From Archaeoglobus sp. UBA234 (GTDB taxonomy: Archaea > Halobacteriota > Archaeoglobi > Archaeoglobales > Archaeoglobaceae), in contig DACH01000020.1 of assembly GCA_002494625.1 (NCBI GenBank), positions 148,316 to 212,315 of the forward strand: a stretch of DNA of 64,000 nucleotides, written 5' to 3'. The notes beneath the pieces were generated by a model. That model did not search any database. It had not been told where the DNA came from and saw only the letters and a program-made list of their open reading frames with translations. Below, piece by piece: positions 38,082-46,909 of this stretch. The position numbers and the translations under genes were made by a program. Numbering within the stretch: the stretch's first letter is position 1; every line of letters starts with the position of its first letter.

Positions 38082-38981
38082 CTAATACACTTTCTTAAAA
38101 ATTAATGTGAGTTGCAGCCCGGATTTTTTGCTACTTCTCTTTAGATCCATTTCCTCGAATTTCCACCACAGCTTTGAGTCTTTGTTTTTTAATTTTGGAT
38201 GGATTAAAGAAAGAAAAATTTGAAGCATTTTTGGAAAGTGTCCAGTATAGAAAACACCTTCTATGTTAAAACCTTGTTTAGAGAATTTTTCAATTAAGTC
38301 TTCTGCTTTATAGTGTCTAAGATGACCCACTTTTTTGTCATGTATATAATAAGGCATCCAAAAAATCGGGTTTATTCTTTTATACATATTTGGGACTGAA
38401 ATAAATACTTTTCCATTTGGTTTTATAATTCTTGCAATCTCTTTTATTACTAATTCATCATTTGGTATATGTTCTAACACTGAAATTGCACTTACCTTAC
38501 TGAAAGTTTTACTTTTGAATGGTAAGTATTCAGCATTAGCAACCGCAAAATTACATAATTTGGAATTTTTTAATTCATTTTCTGCAAAGTATTTTGCCTT
38601 TTTGATGCCTTCGAAAGATATGTCAATACCAACAGAAAACACATTTTTCCTTGAAGCTTCGATAACAGTATATCCTGAACCACCAACACCTATATCTAAG
38701 TAGTTATCTCCAGGAGATAATTCTAACCATTCAAAAAGCCTCCTAATGTAGCTTATTCTCCAGTTTTCAAGTTCATATTTATCATAGGTTTTGAATTCCT
38801 TATTAAATATTTTTGCCTGTATTTCAACATGTTTTGAAGTTTTAGCTACTAAAATTGGAATATTGCCTACTATTAGAAATTCTTGGTTGCAATTAACACA
38901 TTTTAGATTATTAGTGCCTAATTTAAGGGAGGATTTACATAAAGGACATGCCAATAATCTTAAAAACTTTAAATTTATCAT
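38082..38981 (-). CDS. SAM-dependent methyltransferase with N-terminal zinc ribbon
   Basis: 299 residues. LACPLCKSSLKLGTNNLKCVNCNQEF is a Trm112-like zinc ribbon with two CxxC pairs at residues 12-36. The Rossmann methyltransferase core follows: YLDIGVGGSGYTVIEAS motif I, GIDISFEGI motif II and VSAISVLEHIPNDELVIKEIARIIKPNGKVFISVPN. Such enzymes often methylate sugars or lipids in glycan clusters. It overlaps the downstream-numbered methyltransferase by 4 bases. Confidence 0.82.
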   Translation of the reverse strand: MINLKFLRLLACPLCKSSLKLGTNNLKCVNCNQEFLIVGNIPILVAKTSKHVEIQAKIFNKEFKTYDKYELENWRISYIRRLFEWLELSPGDNYLDIGVGGSGYTVIEASRKNVFSVGIDISFEGIKKAKYFAENELKNSKLCNFAVANAEYLPFKSKTFSKVSAISVLEHIPNDELVIKEIARIIKPNGKVFISVPNMYKRINPIFWMPYYIHDKKVGHLRHYKAEDLIEKFSKQGFNIEGVFYTGHFPKMLQIFLSLIHPKLKNKDSKLWWKFEEMDLKRSSKKSGLQLTLIFKKVY

Positions 38982-39616
38982 TTTTTGACACCCTCTTTAA
39001 TAGCTATCGCAATATTATAGTTCAAATAATTGTTAATTATAGGTATTTTTTCTAGAAAATCCTCGAAATAATGCAATAATTTGATAATGGTTTTATTTCT
39101 GACACAGAATACGTGGCTATCTATTGTAAAAAACTCGAAATTATTGAAGTGCCTTTCTATTAACTGGTAAAAAAAATTTTTACTGAAATGCTCATGATCT
39201 TTTATTAAAGTTAAGTGAATATGTGAAATTGGATTATACCTATTTGATTCTATAATTATAATCTGACCTCCAGTTTTTGTTACTCTTATAATTTCTTCTA
39301 AAGCATCTTCGTGATTCTGAATGTGATGTAAAACATCCTTTACATATACAAGATCAAAAGTTTCATTTGGAAAAGGTAAATTACAAGCATCGCTAATAAT
39401 AAAATCTATATTTATCCTTTTTTCCATAATTTTTATCCAGTTTTGATGAAAATTTATGTCAGTACCGACAACTTTCTTAACGAATTTAGAGAAGAGTTCA
39501 CAGTCTCCTCCATCGCCACAACCGACATCAAGAAGCATCTCTTTTCCTTTTAAGTCGACGTATTTGTATATTTTTCTTAGAATTCTTTCTCGATAACTTA
39601 AGACGTCGAATTTCAT
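38978..39616 (-). CDS. SAM-dependent methyltransferase
   Basis: About 212 residues. MLLDVGCGDGGDCELF is motif I, VVGTDINFHQ motif II and FDLVYVKDVLHHIQNHEDALEEIIRVTKTGG the class I core. The start at 39616 uses the AAAGGTGATAC ribosome site and overlaps the stop of the glycosyltransferase gene (ATGA); an upstream ATG at 39658 lacks a site. It may modify the glycan made by neighbouring enzymes. Confidence 0.82.
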   Translation of the reverse strand: MKFDVLSYRERILRKIYKYVDLKGKEMLLDVGCGDGGDCELFSKFVKKVVGTDINFHQNWIKIMEKRINIDFIISDACNLPFPNETFDLVYVKDVLHHIQNHEDALEEIIRVTKTGGQIIIIESNRYNPISHIHLTLIKDHEHFSKNFFYQLIERHFNNFEFFTIDSHVFCVRNKTIIKLLHYFEDFLEKIPIINNYLNYNIAIAIKEGVKK

Positions 39617-40734
39617 TGTATCACCTTTGAAAAAGCTTCGTCGAATATTTTGTCCCAACTTAGGTTTTTAGTGAATTCAATTGCATTTTTTCTACACATT
39701 TTATAGAAATTGTCGTCAGTTAGAAGCTTGTTGATTGCTCTTACTAGTTCTTCTTTATTGTAGTTAATTGCAATGCCCATACGTCTTCTTTCTATTTCTT
39801 CAGCAATCCAAGGGACTTTCGTAATTATTACAGGCAATCCACATGCCAGATATTCTTTTGGTTTTGTTGGATCGGCGTAATACGTTATACTATCTGGATC
39901 GTCAAGATACGTTGCTAATGCAATTCCACACGTTGGCAAATATTGTAAAAGAGCGTCATGTTCCATAACACCTAGGAATTTTACATTCTCTTCCAATCCT
40001 CTTTTTCTAACCAACTCTTTCAGTTCATCTTCATACGGTCCAGTACCGATAATCTCTAGTACGGCATCAGGATGTTTCCTAACCACTATTTTCATTGCCT
40101 CAATTGCTAGTTGTATCCCTTTGGACCTCTCTAGGTGGCTTACAAAGACGATCACGTTTCTTCGGATAGACTCTATTGGTGGTATTTTTATCTTATCTAA
40201 TTCAATGCCTACAGGGACGACAATATTCTTTTCTTTTGGAACTCCTTGCTTCTCTCTAATCTTTGCAATTCTTTCGGAAATGTTCCAGACATAATCACTG
40301 TGTTTAACGCAAAATTCATCCATCATATGGTATAAGTAATTTAAAACTGGATTTTCGAATCTTTTTGGAGTATAATCTATAACATAGTATACTACTTTAT
40401 CAACCTTCCCTATCCAGCGAAAAATTATTCCCGAGAATGCATTTAAATTGTCTATACCAATATAAATATCAATTTTATGTCTCTGATCGAGTAAAATTAC
40501 TAAATTAAATATTACATGCTGGATATATACTAATAGTTCAATTTTAAAATTTCTCATCTTTTTAAGTATTGTAAACGCTGTATTGGATCTCCCATATTTT
40601 GAAAATCTAATATTAGAGTACGGCAGGGGGTGTAAGATGAATTTAAAATCTTTCTTCTTGTTTTTAAGATAAGTAATTAATGCTTGTACTGGCCCATATA
40701 CTTCGGTTACGTGTCCAGCGACAAATAGGTTCAC
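39613..40734 (-). CDS. GT4-family glycosyltransferase
   Basis: About 373 residues. FVSHLERSKGIQLAIEAM, LEIIGTGPYEDELKELVRKRGLEENVKFLGVM and PTKPKEYLACGLPVIITKVPW mark a GT-B retaining enzyme. I chose the GTG at 40734 because AGGTGGAG lies seven bases before it; an ATG at 40764 sits inside the preceding gene without a site. It overlaps the methyltransferase that follows. Confidence 0.85.
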   Translation of the reverse strand: MNLFVAGHVTEVYGPVQALITYLKNKKKDFKFILHPLPYSNIRFSKYGRSNTAFTILKKMRNFKIELLVYIQHVIFNLVILLDQRHKIDIYIGIDNLNAFSGIIFRWIGKVDKVVYYVIDYTPKRFENPVLNYLYHMMDEFCVKHSDYVWNISERIAKIREKQGVPKEKNIVVPVGIELDKIKIPPIESIRRNVIVFVSHLERSKGIQLAIEAMKIVVRKHPDAVLEIIGTGPYEDELKELVRKRGLEENVKFLGVMEHDALLQYLPTCGIALATYLDDPDSITYYADPTKPKEYLACGLPVIITKVPWIAEEIERRRMGIAINYNKEELVRAINKLLTDDNFYKMCRKNAIEFTKNLSWDKIFDEAFSKVIQ

Positions 40735-40753
40735 AATATCTCCACCTAGATTT

Positions 40754-41791
40754 TTATTTCTCATAAATGGGTGCTAGAGACTCATAAATTTCTTTGAATA
40801 TTTCTTTTAGTTTGATTTTTATGTCCCACTTGTAATGCTCTTTTGCTTTTTGTATATTGCTAATCCACCAAATATGGTCTGCCTCTCTTTCTTTGGCATA
40901 TTCGTAATTAATTCTTTTACCTGTAATCTCCTCTATCAGATCTATTGCTTCTAGCAGAGAAATAGAATTTTTTCTTGACCCACCAACATTGTAAACTTCT
41001 CCTGGTCTAGGGTTCTGGGAGAATTTGTAGAATAATTCAGCTAAATCTTTTGCATGAATTACGTCTCTTACTTGGTACCCTTTATACCCGTAAATGTGTA
41101 ATTTCTCACCGGTTAAAGCTTTTTTGACAAAATAAGGCTCCCAATTGTGCATCTCCACCGCTCTTGCAGCACCACCAGTAATGCATCCCATTCTGAAGAT
41201 TCCTGTTTTTAAACCATATAAATATGCATATTCTTGAGTATACAAATCAGCACAAACCTTACTGACGCCAAAAGGAGTGTGCATATTTTGATCTATCCTA
41301 AGGTTCTCGTCAAAACCGTCCCATATGGTTTTATCTAATGGCTCATATCTTTTTCCAACGATCTTATAGGCAAAGTAGTTTGGTATTTCACCATACACCT
41401 TATTTGTTGAACAAAATATAAAAACACATTCTTTATTATGTTTTCTTAAACTCTCAAGTAGAAATAATGTCCCGTATGCATTAATCATAAAGTCCTCTAA
41501 AGGGATTTCTATACTTTTTGGATGTGATGGTTGAGCTGCAGTGTGTACCATAATTTCAACTTTTTTTAGTAGTTCTAGAATCCCTTCATCCCTAACATCT
41601 AGGTTATGGAATTCAAATTCGTAATTTTTCATCAACAATTCTAGATTTTTTGCTGTATCTCCTTCTTCACCGAAAAGTTTACCACGCATAAAGTTATCTA
41701 CACCAATAACTTTGTATCCTTCTTCGGCAAATTTCCTAACACATTCATAACCTACCAAACCGGCACAACCAGTAATCAACACTTTTTCCAT
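40754..41791 (-). CDS. NAD-dependent nucleotide-sugar epimerase/dehydratase
   Basis: 345 residues, extended short-chain dehydrogenase fold. VLITGCAGLVGYECVRKFAEEGYKVIGVDN binds NAD; HTAAQPSHPKS and the Tyr-Lys pair expected near TPFGVSKVCADLYTQE are visible, although the usual Y-x-x-x-K reads F-G-V-S-K here. NVGGSRKNSISLLEAIDLIEEITG is typical of CDP-paratose/tyvelose epimerase-like proteins. The exact substrate is open. Confidence 0.8.
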   Translation of the reverse strand: MEKVLITGCAGLVGYECVRKFAEEGYKVIGVDNFMRGKLFGEEGDTAKNLELLMKNYEFEFHNLDVRDEGILELLKKVEIMVHTAAQPSHPKSIEIPLEDFMINAYGTLFLLESLRKHNKECVFIFCSTNKVYGEIPNYFAYKIVGKRYEPLDKTIWDGFDENLRIDQNMHTPFGVSKVCADLYTQEYAYLYGLKTGIFRMGCITGGAARAVEMHNWEPYFVKKALTGEKLHIYGYKGYQVRDVIHAKDLAELFYKFSQNPRPGEVYNVGGSRKNSISLLEAIDLIEEITGKRINYEYAKEREADHIWWISNIQKAKEHYKWDIKIKLKEIFKEIYESLAPIYEK

Positions 41792-41817
41792 TTACTATTC
41801 CTCCTAAGTTTTTATTT

Positions 41818-42822
41818 TTATATACTCCACATATTCCTATCTTCCGGCTCAACACCAAATAAATAATTTTGTATATTTCCAAGAGCATAAACTATTAAGG
41901 TTGTCCAGCATGCCGGAATATGAAAGAACCAGGCTATATCTGGTTTTTTCATGTATCCCCTCATTGCTTGAACCAGCAAAGGCAACGTAAACACAGTATA
42001 ACTAATAAACTTCAAAAGTTTTCCCTTGCTAACTGAAGACCAGGGATATTTTCTTAATCCCAATTCCCTATAATAAGCGTAATCTTTAATCCTTCTTCTC
42101 TGTTTCCTTACAAATGTTGAAATATTGCCGGAAAAAATGTGAACGATCCCAACCTTAACCTTGGCAAACTTGTTGTAACTTTGCTTCACTAATTCATACA
42201 CAACATCTATGTCAAATAAGTAATCACCAATTGAACACTTCTCAAGCATTTCTCTTCTTATCAGAAAACCGTTAGCCCCTATTGTTGGAATTGCTCTCTC
42301 ATCAAGCTCAATTTTTAAGTATTCACCCTTATCCTCTTGCTTTACTTTTAGTCCAGTCCATTTACCGGTTAGTAAATTATACCGATCGTAATTCCCTATA
42401 AACAAACATAAAGGGTCGTTCATTCCTATTAAAGCACAGTAACGAGTAATATATCCATCTTGTTTTCTGTATGTATAATAAAGAGGTTCAGCCCCGGCTA
42501 TTTCTACATCCTCAAACGGTTTTATCATTCTTCTGAGCCAGTTTCTTGTGGGCAATATGTTATCGGAGTCAATTAGAGCAATAATATCTCCTTTCGCATG
42601 TTTAATTCCTACTGCTTTTCCTGCTTCCCCCGTCTTTAAGCGATTGTTAATGATTTTATCAGTGTATTTTCTGGCTATTTCCAGAGTTCTATCGGTAGAA
42701 CCACCATCTGCGATGATAATTTCTATCTTTTCTTTTGGATAATCTTGATTAACTATTGACTCCAAACACATCTCGAGAGTTCTCTCAGAGTTGTATGTTG
42801 GAATGACGACTGAAATCATCAT
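41818..42822 (-). CDS. GT2-family glycosyltransferase
   Basis: 334 residues. SVVIPTYNSERTLEMCLESIVNQDYP starts the GT-A fold, IIIADGGSTDRTLE binds the nucleotide and DIIALIDSDNILP holds the metal D-x-D. Two hydrophobic segments near residues 255-310 suggest membrane attachment. It probably adds a sugar to a lipid carrier at the cytoplasmic face. Confidence 0.87.
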   Translation of the reverse strand: MMISVVIPTYNSERTLEMCLESIVNQDYPKEKIEIIIADGGSTDRTLEIARKYTDKIINNRLKTGEAGKAVGIKHAKGDIIALIDSDNILPTRNWLRRMIKPFEDVEIAGAEPLYYTYRKQDGYITRYCALIGMNDPLCLFIGNYDRYNLLTGKWTGLKVKQEDKGEYLKIELDERAIPTIGANGFLIRREMLEKCSIGDYLFDIDVVYELVKQSYNKFAKVKVGIVHIFSGNISTFVRKQRRRIKDYAYYRELGLRKYPWSSVSKGKLLKFISYTVFTLPLLVQAMRGYMKKPDIAWFFHIPACWTTLIVYALGNIQNYLFGVEPEDRNMWSI

Positions 42823-42905
42823 AGATCCCGGATTTTTTTCAATTGATATCTTTTTAGGACTATTTTTAGGATTATAAACATTACCACATCCAATTTATTT
42901 AGTGT

Positions 42906-43433
42906 TTAATCAAAACTCAATCTTTCGAGAGTTTTGTAAAAAAGGCTAACGACTTCCGCGTTAACCCATAGACCGCTCTCCACGATTTCCTCAAAAGTCT
43001 CTATGCATTCACCTTTACTCATATGCCCCTCCTTGAAAGACTTCAAGAGTATGTAAATAGTTCCCTTTCCTTCGATTCCATAGACTTTCGCAAATTTCTT
43101 TGCATCCTCGTCGTCAGACAGAAAAATCCTGTCTTTGACATCCAAGCACAATGCCACACATTCGACTTCTCCTCTCCCCAATCGAAAATCAAATTTCTTC
43201 AAGTGTTTTACAATTTCATCCAGAGTCGTCTTCTTAGGCTCGTGTACGAACAGGAATCTACCTATCTCTTGTTTAATCCTTATAGCATCTTCAAATCCCT
43301 TCTTCTCACCTACCTCCACAACCTCGATATACACAGATGTTGGAAGTTTAAGTGAACCGTAAAGCTCTTTTAAGAGATACAACTTACCAACCTTAGCCAA
43401 GTATATAAGTGGAGAGGAGTCCACAACCGGCAT
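42906..43433 (-). CDS. DUF3368/PIN-domain toxin
   Basis: 175 residues. VVDSSPLIYLAKVGKLYLLKELYG is the N-terminal mark of DUF3368 PIN-like proteins, GRGEVECVALCL carries the middle acidic residues and IFLSDDEDAKKFAKVYGI the last. These pair with UPF0175 antitoxins, as seen here with a one-base overlap. It is expected to act as an RNase toxin. Confidence 0.82.
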   Translation of the reverse strand: MPVVDSSPLIYLAKVGKLYLLKELYGSLKLPTSVYIEVVEVGEKKGFEDAIRIKQEIGRFLFVHEPKKTTLDEIVKHLKKFDFRLGRGEVECVALCLDVKDRIFLSDDEDAKKFAKVYGIEGKGTIYILLKSFKEGHMSKGECIETFEEIVESGLWVNAEVVSLFYKTLERLSFD

Positions 43434-43726
43434 CAGAGATCCTTTAGTTCTGCTTCAATAAGCTTTGCATCCATCCTGAGCGTAAATCCTCTCCTCTTCA
43501 GTTCTTGGTGGAATTCCTGAACTGAGAGTCCAGCTTTTTCTGCTGCAGCACCCTGAGAATGCAAACCTCTTTGATACTCCTCTATTGCCCTCTCTATCTT
43601 ATATTCTCTGAGCCCCTTTTCTATGATTTCGCGTAGGACCTCTGCTGATTGTTTGCCTTCTTCTTTAGCGATTTTATCTATTTCTTTGATCCTGTCTTCT
43701 CTCAATCTAACCGTTTTAACTTTCAT
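43433..43726 (-). CDS. UPF0175-family antitoxin
   Basis: 97 residues. An N-terminal ribbon-helix-helix (KVKTVRLREDRIKEIDKIAKEEG) is followed by the UPF0175 body, with GAAAEKAGLSVQEFHQELKRRG as the helix-turn-helix-like core. It precedes and overlaps the DUF3368 toxin gene, the standard order for this pair. Confidence 0.82.
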   Translation of the reverse strand: MKVKTVRLREDRIKEIDKIAKEEGKQSAEVLREIIEKGLREYKIERAIEEYQRGLHSQGAAAEKAGLSVQEFHQELKRRGFTLRMDAKLIEAELKDL

Positions 43727-43840
43727 GCATTTTTTGTATGCTATCGGAATACATAAATATTGTGCTCTGTTTCCATTATTTATTTTTATAAGATTTTATA
43801 TTTATAGTATAATAATTAAGATAGACTAAAAATAATTTAA

Positions 43841-44269
43841 TTAAATCTCTGCAGATCTGCAAATGCACTTTATATCAAATCTTCTAAAAATTCTGTAAGT
43901 CAGGAAGTAGCTCAAAGGATGCAGATCATAGCTCACGAAATCCAATGCTAAGTGAAATATCAAACCCAAAGCTAAGGCAGCAAACAGGATCATATTTTGT
44001 AGGTTTAAGAAACTCAAGGTAATGATGAGTGCCACTAACTCAAATGAGTGGAGGAATAAGTATATTCTTCCAAATCTGCCGTGAAAGTGTTGAAAGATTT
44101 CTCTATCAATTGTTATTTTCTTCCTGTACAACCAGAAGTCTACTAAGTGATCGGCATCAAGTGCAAATCCAGAAATAAAGAAAAAGAACGCAGCTTCTGG
44201 AGATTTCGTAAAGTGGAATAATATTGTTGCAAAGATGATCGAAGCTATGAAGTGATACTGGGGCATCAT
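43841..44269 (-). CDS. Small membrane protein with conserved Asp/His (metal-dependent-hydrolase-like)
   Basis: 142 residues with three to four membrane helices. Conserved polar residues stand inside them: GFALDADHLVDFWLYRKK, FLHSFELV and IFHLALDFVSYD. This pattern resembles membrane-bound YdjM/DUF457-like metal-dependent hydrolases, which are known in lipid metabolism. The function here is unproven. It lies 14 bases after the radical-SAM gene. Confidence 0.6.
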   Translation of the reverse strand: MMPQYHFIASIIFATILFHFTKSPEAAFFFFISGFALDADHLVDFWLYRKKITIDREIFQHFHGRFGRIYLFLHSFELVALIITLSFLNLQNMILFAALALGLIFHLALDFVSYDLHPLSYFLTYRIFRRFDIKCICRSAEI

Positions 44270-44283
44270 ACTATCATCTCAAC

Positions 44284-45738
44284 TCACTTTGCAAAATCTT
44301 TTATGTGTCCTAAAACCTTCTTTGCACCCCTTATTACAAATTTAATGTCGTCAAAACTCCTGATAGAAAGCAACCTCCTTAAAATGTATTTTGGTGTGAA
44401 GAATGACTTGTAAAGTTCCTGAGTTAACTCTTTTACATCTTCATCATTTATAGGTGCTCGCATGACGAGCTTTCTCATGTCGTATTCACCCCAGTCTTCA
44501 GTAATAAGTAATCTCTCCCTCTTACACTCCTCGAACATTTTTGTTCCGGGATATGGTACAACGATAGTTGCTTGCAGTGTGCAGGCATATCCCTTCTCAA
44601 AAAGCCACCTTGCGAGTTTAACAGTTTTCATGGCGTCATTTTTACTTTCCCAAGGATATCCAACCATTATTGTGATGTGTGGCTCCAATCCTGCTTCTGA
44701 AGCCCATTTAAGCTCGTCTATTATTCTATCAACCGTTAGGTTTTTGTTTATTCTCTCTAAGGTTCCATTGTTGGCAGACTCCAAACCAAATAGGAGCATT
44801 CTAAATCCCGCTTCAGTCATAAGCTCGTAATCTTCTTTATTCAAAGCCCCAAACCTCATATTGCACCCAAAGCGTATTTTGTTATTATATCCTCTCTCTA
44901 TCATCAGCTTACAGAATTCTCTGAGCCAGTTTCCTGCTGGAAATGATCCGGTATCGTCGAATATCTCTTTGACTCTGTATTTCTCTATAAGCATACCTAT
45001 CTCATCAACCAAAAGTTCCGGTTTTCTGACTCTGTATTTAGGATAAAGCACAGTCCAAGCACAGAAAGTGCAACCGCCACCTTTTCTATGCCAGCAATCC
45101 CTTCCGACCATCGTATAAGTTCCGGGAGTTCTCTTGTAATTTCCATTTTTGTATGCATAAAGCCACCACTTTGTCAGGTCTCTGTCAATGAAGGGTAGTG
45201 AATTAAGATCGTGGTCTAACTGAAACTTACCAGTATTTTTGATTTTCTCATTTTCTCTGTAGTATATTCCCGGTTCTAGCTCAGCTCTTTCATCAAGCCA
45301 TTCAACTAAATTTAAAAGTAGAAAGTCATAATCTCCTCCGGTTATTACAAAATCTACTTCTGATTTTTCAAACGATTCAAGAGGCAAAGCTGTGACATGA
45401 TCTCCCATAAGTGCAACTTTTGCTTTCGGAATTGCTTCTTTCAGGTCACTTATTATCTGCCAGTGTCTCTTAATAACTGGTGTTTTTGTTTCTATAGCAA
45501 TTAGATCTGGTTCTTCGTTTGCTAAATCATCCAACCACTTATTATAATTCTTCTCCTCAGCTATACCGTCATCCCATATAACCTTATGCCCAGCCTTGCT
45601 CAGCAAAGTAGCAGCATAAGCTGGAACCATTGGGTAGATGTATGTGGGCTCGCTGAACCATTGAAACTGTCTGTTCTGTGAGAGTAAAGGAACACCCTTA
45701 TCACTTTTGAGGGGAGGATATGAAATTGCAACCTTCAT
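44284..45738 (-). CDS. B12-binding radical-SAM protein
   Basis: 484 residues. The N-terminal 160 residues look like a cobalamin-binding Rossmann domain (KVALMGDHVTALPLESF). The radical-SAM core follows. Its cluster cysteines are C215, C223 and C226 in DCWHRKGGGCTFCAW, a CX7CX2C spacing instead of the usual CX3CX2C. FGLESANNGTLERINK and ITIMVGYPWESKNDAMKTVKLARWLF are typical of this family. Such enzymes methylate or rearrange inert carbon atoms. Its start overlaps the stop of the truncated glycosyltransferase gene (ATGA), so the two were one operon before the virus arrived. Confidence 0.83.
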   Translation of the reverse strand: MKVAISYPPLKSDKGVPLLSQNRQFQWFSEPTYIYPMVPAYAATLLSKAGHKVIWDDGIAEEKNYNKWLDDLANEEPDLIAIETKTPVIKRHWQIISDLKEAIPKAKVALMGDHVTALPLESFEKSEVDFVITGGDYDFLLLNLVEWLDERAELEPGIYYRENEKIKNTGKFQLDHDLNSLPFIDRDLTKWWLYAYKNGNYKRTPGTYTMVGRDCWHRKGGGCTFCAWTVLYPKYRVRKPELLVDEIGMLIEKYRVKEIFDDTGSFPAGNWLREFCKLMIERGYNNKIRFGCNMRFGALNKEDYELMTEAGFRMLLFGLESANNGTLERINKNLTVDRIIDELKWASEAGLEPHITIMVGYPWESKNDAMKTVKLARWLFEKGYACTLQATIVVPYPGTKMFEECKRERLLITEDWGEYDMRKLVMRAPINDEDVKELTQELYKSFFTPKYILRRLLSIRSFDDIKFVIRGAKKVLGHIKDFAK

Positions 45739-45853
45739 CTTTTCAACTCCTTTTTAATTAAACCTATAAAGAAATTGAGACCATAGGCTATATGGGTGAG
45801 AACTATTCCCACCCATGTCAACATTACTAGCTTTGGACTTCTTGCGTGTAGGC
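45735..45853 (-). pseudogene. 3' end of a host GT2-type membrane glycosyltransferase gene, cut by the provirus
   Basis: The minus-strand frame ending at 45735 encodes RSPKLVMLTWVGIVLTHIAYGLNFFIGLIKKELKR (read from about 45848 down), of which THIAYGLNFFIGL is typical of the last membrane helix of archaeal GT2 proteins. Upstream of it the frame runs into viral integrase DNA, so only the last ~38 codons of the host gene are here. The rest should lie beyond the provirus on the right. The stop overlaps the radical-SAM start, as expected for a once intact operon. Confidence 0.6.
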
Positions 45854-46743
45854 AAAGCGAAATGGGAGAAGTAAAGCAGTCTAATAGAAATATAACAAGA
45901 TTACAACAAATATCTAATAAAAATATAATAGGTCTCAAAGAAATTTACAGTCAATTCAGAGATGAGTTCAAAAACTGGTTAATGGGCAGAGTTAAGAAAG
46001 AGAAACTTACGGAAGCAACTGCAAAGAATTACTACAAAACTCTGGAAAGAAATATCGAAAAATTGAATGTGAAAACTCCTTATGAGCTTGAAAACATCGA
46101 GATAAACAAAGCTTTAGCTCTCGCACTAAGAAACTTCTTGAACTTCCTTGAAGATAGAGATGTTGATGAGATTAATGGTTACATGATAGGTAAATGGAGG
46201 AAAAAGATAGTAATACCTGTTGCAAAAGTTCAGGAGATTTATATCACCGATAAGGAACTTCTGGAAGCTTATGAGAAGTTGAAAGGAAAGAAACAAATCT
46301 ATGAAACGATATTCAAAATGGTAGTTTACAGCGGTGCAAGATTGAAGCATGTTTATGAAGCTCTGAAGTCCTTTGATCCTGAGAAGGTTGTTGTGGTGAA
46401 CAATATCGCAAGATATCCAATAGCCAGCTTAACTAAAGGAGCTAAGAAAGGGTATTGGCTCTATTTCCCTGCTAAATTCCTTGATGAACTGAAAAAGGCA
46501 AAAATAACCCAAGAATACAAAACCATTCAGAAAAAGTTAGCTCACGGGAGGGTGAATGCAGAAACGATCAGGAAGTGGCATTTTAACTTCATGATAGTAG
46601 ATAACGATGTTCCAGAATCCATAGCCGATTTTATTCAGGGTAGAAGACCAGCAACAGTTGGTTCAGCTCACTACTTGAACAAAATTAAGTTGGCAGATAG
46701 AGAATATGAAAAAATAGTGGATAATTTTCCAATCCCTACTTGA
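45796..46743 (+). CDS. SSV-type tyrosine recombinase, C-terminal (catalytic) part
   Basis: The frame encodes 315 residues. The first ~20 come from host sequence left of the junction and are not native. The catalytic set is visible: R182 in YSGARLKHV, the TIRKWHFNF box with R259 and H262, and the nucleophile Y293 in GSAHYLNK. This matches archaeal viral integrases whose gene contains the attachment site. Joined to the right-end piece at the SEMGEVKQ overlap, the intact enzyme would be 385 residues. An in-frame ATG at 45796 makes the fragment look complete by chance. Confidence 0.85.
   Translation: MRTIPTHVNITSFGLLACRQSEMGEVKQSNRNITRLQQISNKNIIGLKEIYSQFRDEFKNWLMGRVKKEKLTEATAKNYYKTLERNIEKLNVKTPYELENIEINKALALALRNFLNFLEDRDVDEINGYMIGKWRKKIVIPVAKVQEIYITDKELLEAYEKLKGKKQIYETIFKMVVYSGARLKHVYEALKSFDPEKVVVVNNIARYPIASLTKGAKKGYWLYFPAKFLDELKKAKITQEYKTIQKKLAHGRVNAETIRKWHFNFMIVDNDVPESIADFIQGRRPATVGSAHYLNKIKLADREYEKIVDNFPIPT
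45854..45902 (+). repeat. Left copy of the provirus terminal direct repeat
   Basis: Identical to 63952-64000; the right copy is cut by the window edge, so the true repeat may be longer. Upstream of it the 13 bases CTTGCGTGTAGGC resemble but do not equal the right-hand CCTGCGTGTGAGGG. The sequence here is integrase coding DNA. Confidence 0.95.
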
Positions 46744-46768
46744 AAAAATAGAATTAAATCTTTATTTT

Positions 46769-46909
46769 TTACCTAATTAACACTTTTTTTAGCTGTTTCC
46801 ATAGAAATACTGAAGCTGTAAGGAACATAACCCATTTAACGAACAATTTTGGATAATGGATTGTTCCGATTGCCGTTTTGATTGGTTTCCCCTGATATGT
46901 GTAAGGCAT
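46769..46909 (-). CDS. Viral 46-residue single-pass membrane protein
   Basis: Starts at an ATG that overlaps the stop of the 202-residue gene (TGATG), behind AGGAGG. The protein begins MPYTYQGKPIKTAIG and has one hydrophobic helix (WVMFLTASVFLW) followed by a basic end. It is the last gene of the long leftward transcription unit and converges with the integrase. Likely a virion membrane component by position. Confidence 0.6.
   Translation of the reverse strand: MPYTYQGKPIKTAIGTIHYPKLFVKWVMFLTASVFLWKQLKKVLIR

Noticed and set aside
45796..45853. The first 20 residues of the left integrase frame as native protein
   Set aside because: They are encoded by host DNA left of the junction; the true N-terminal part is at the right end of the element.
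45841..45860. A tRNA-like anticodon arm (minus-strand GCCTACACGCAAG) at the left junction
   Set aside because: The loop lacks U33, the stem does not pair properly and no T-arm or acceptor is near.
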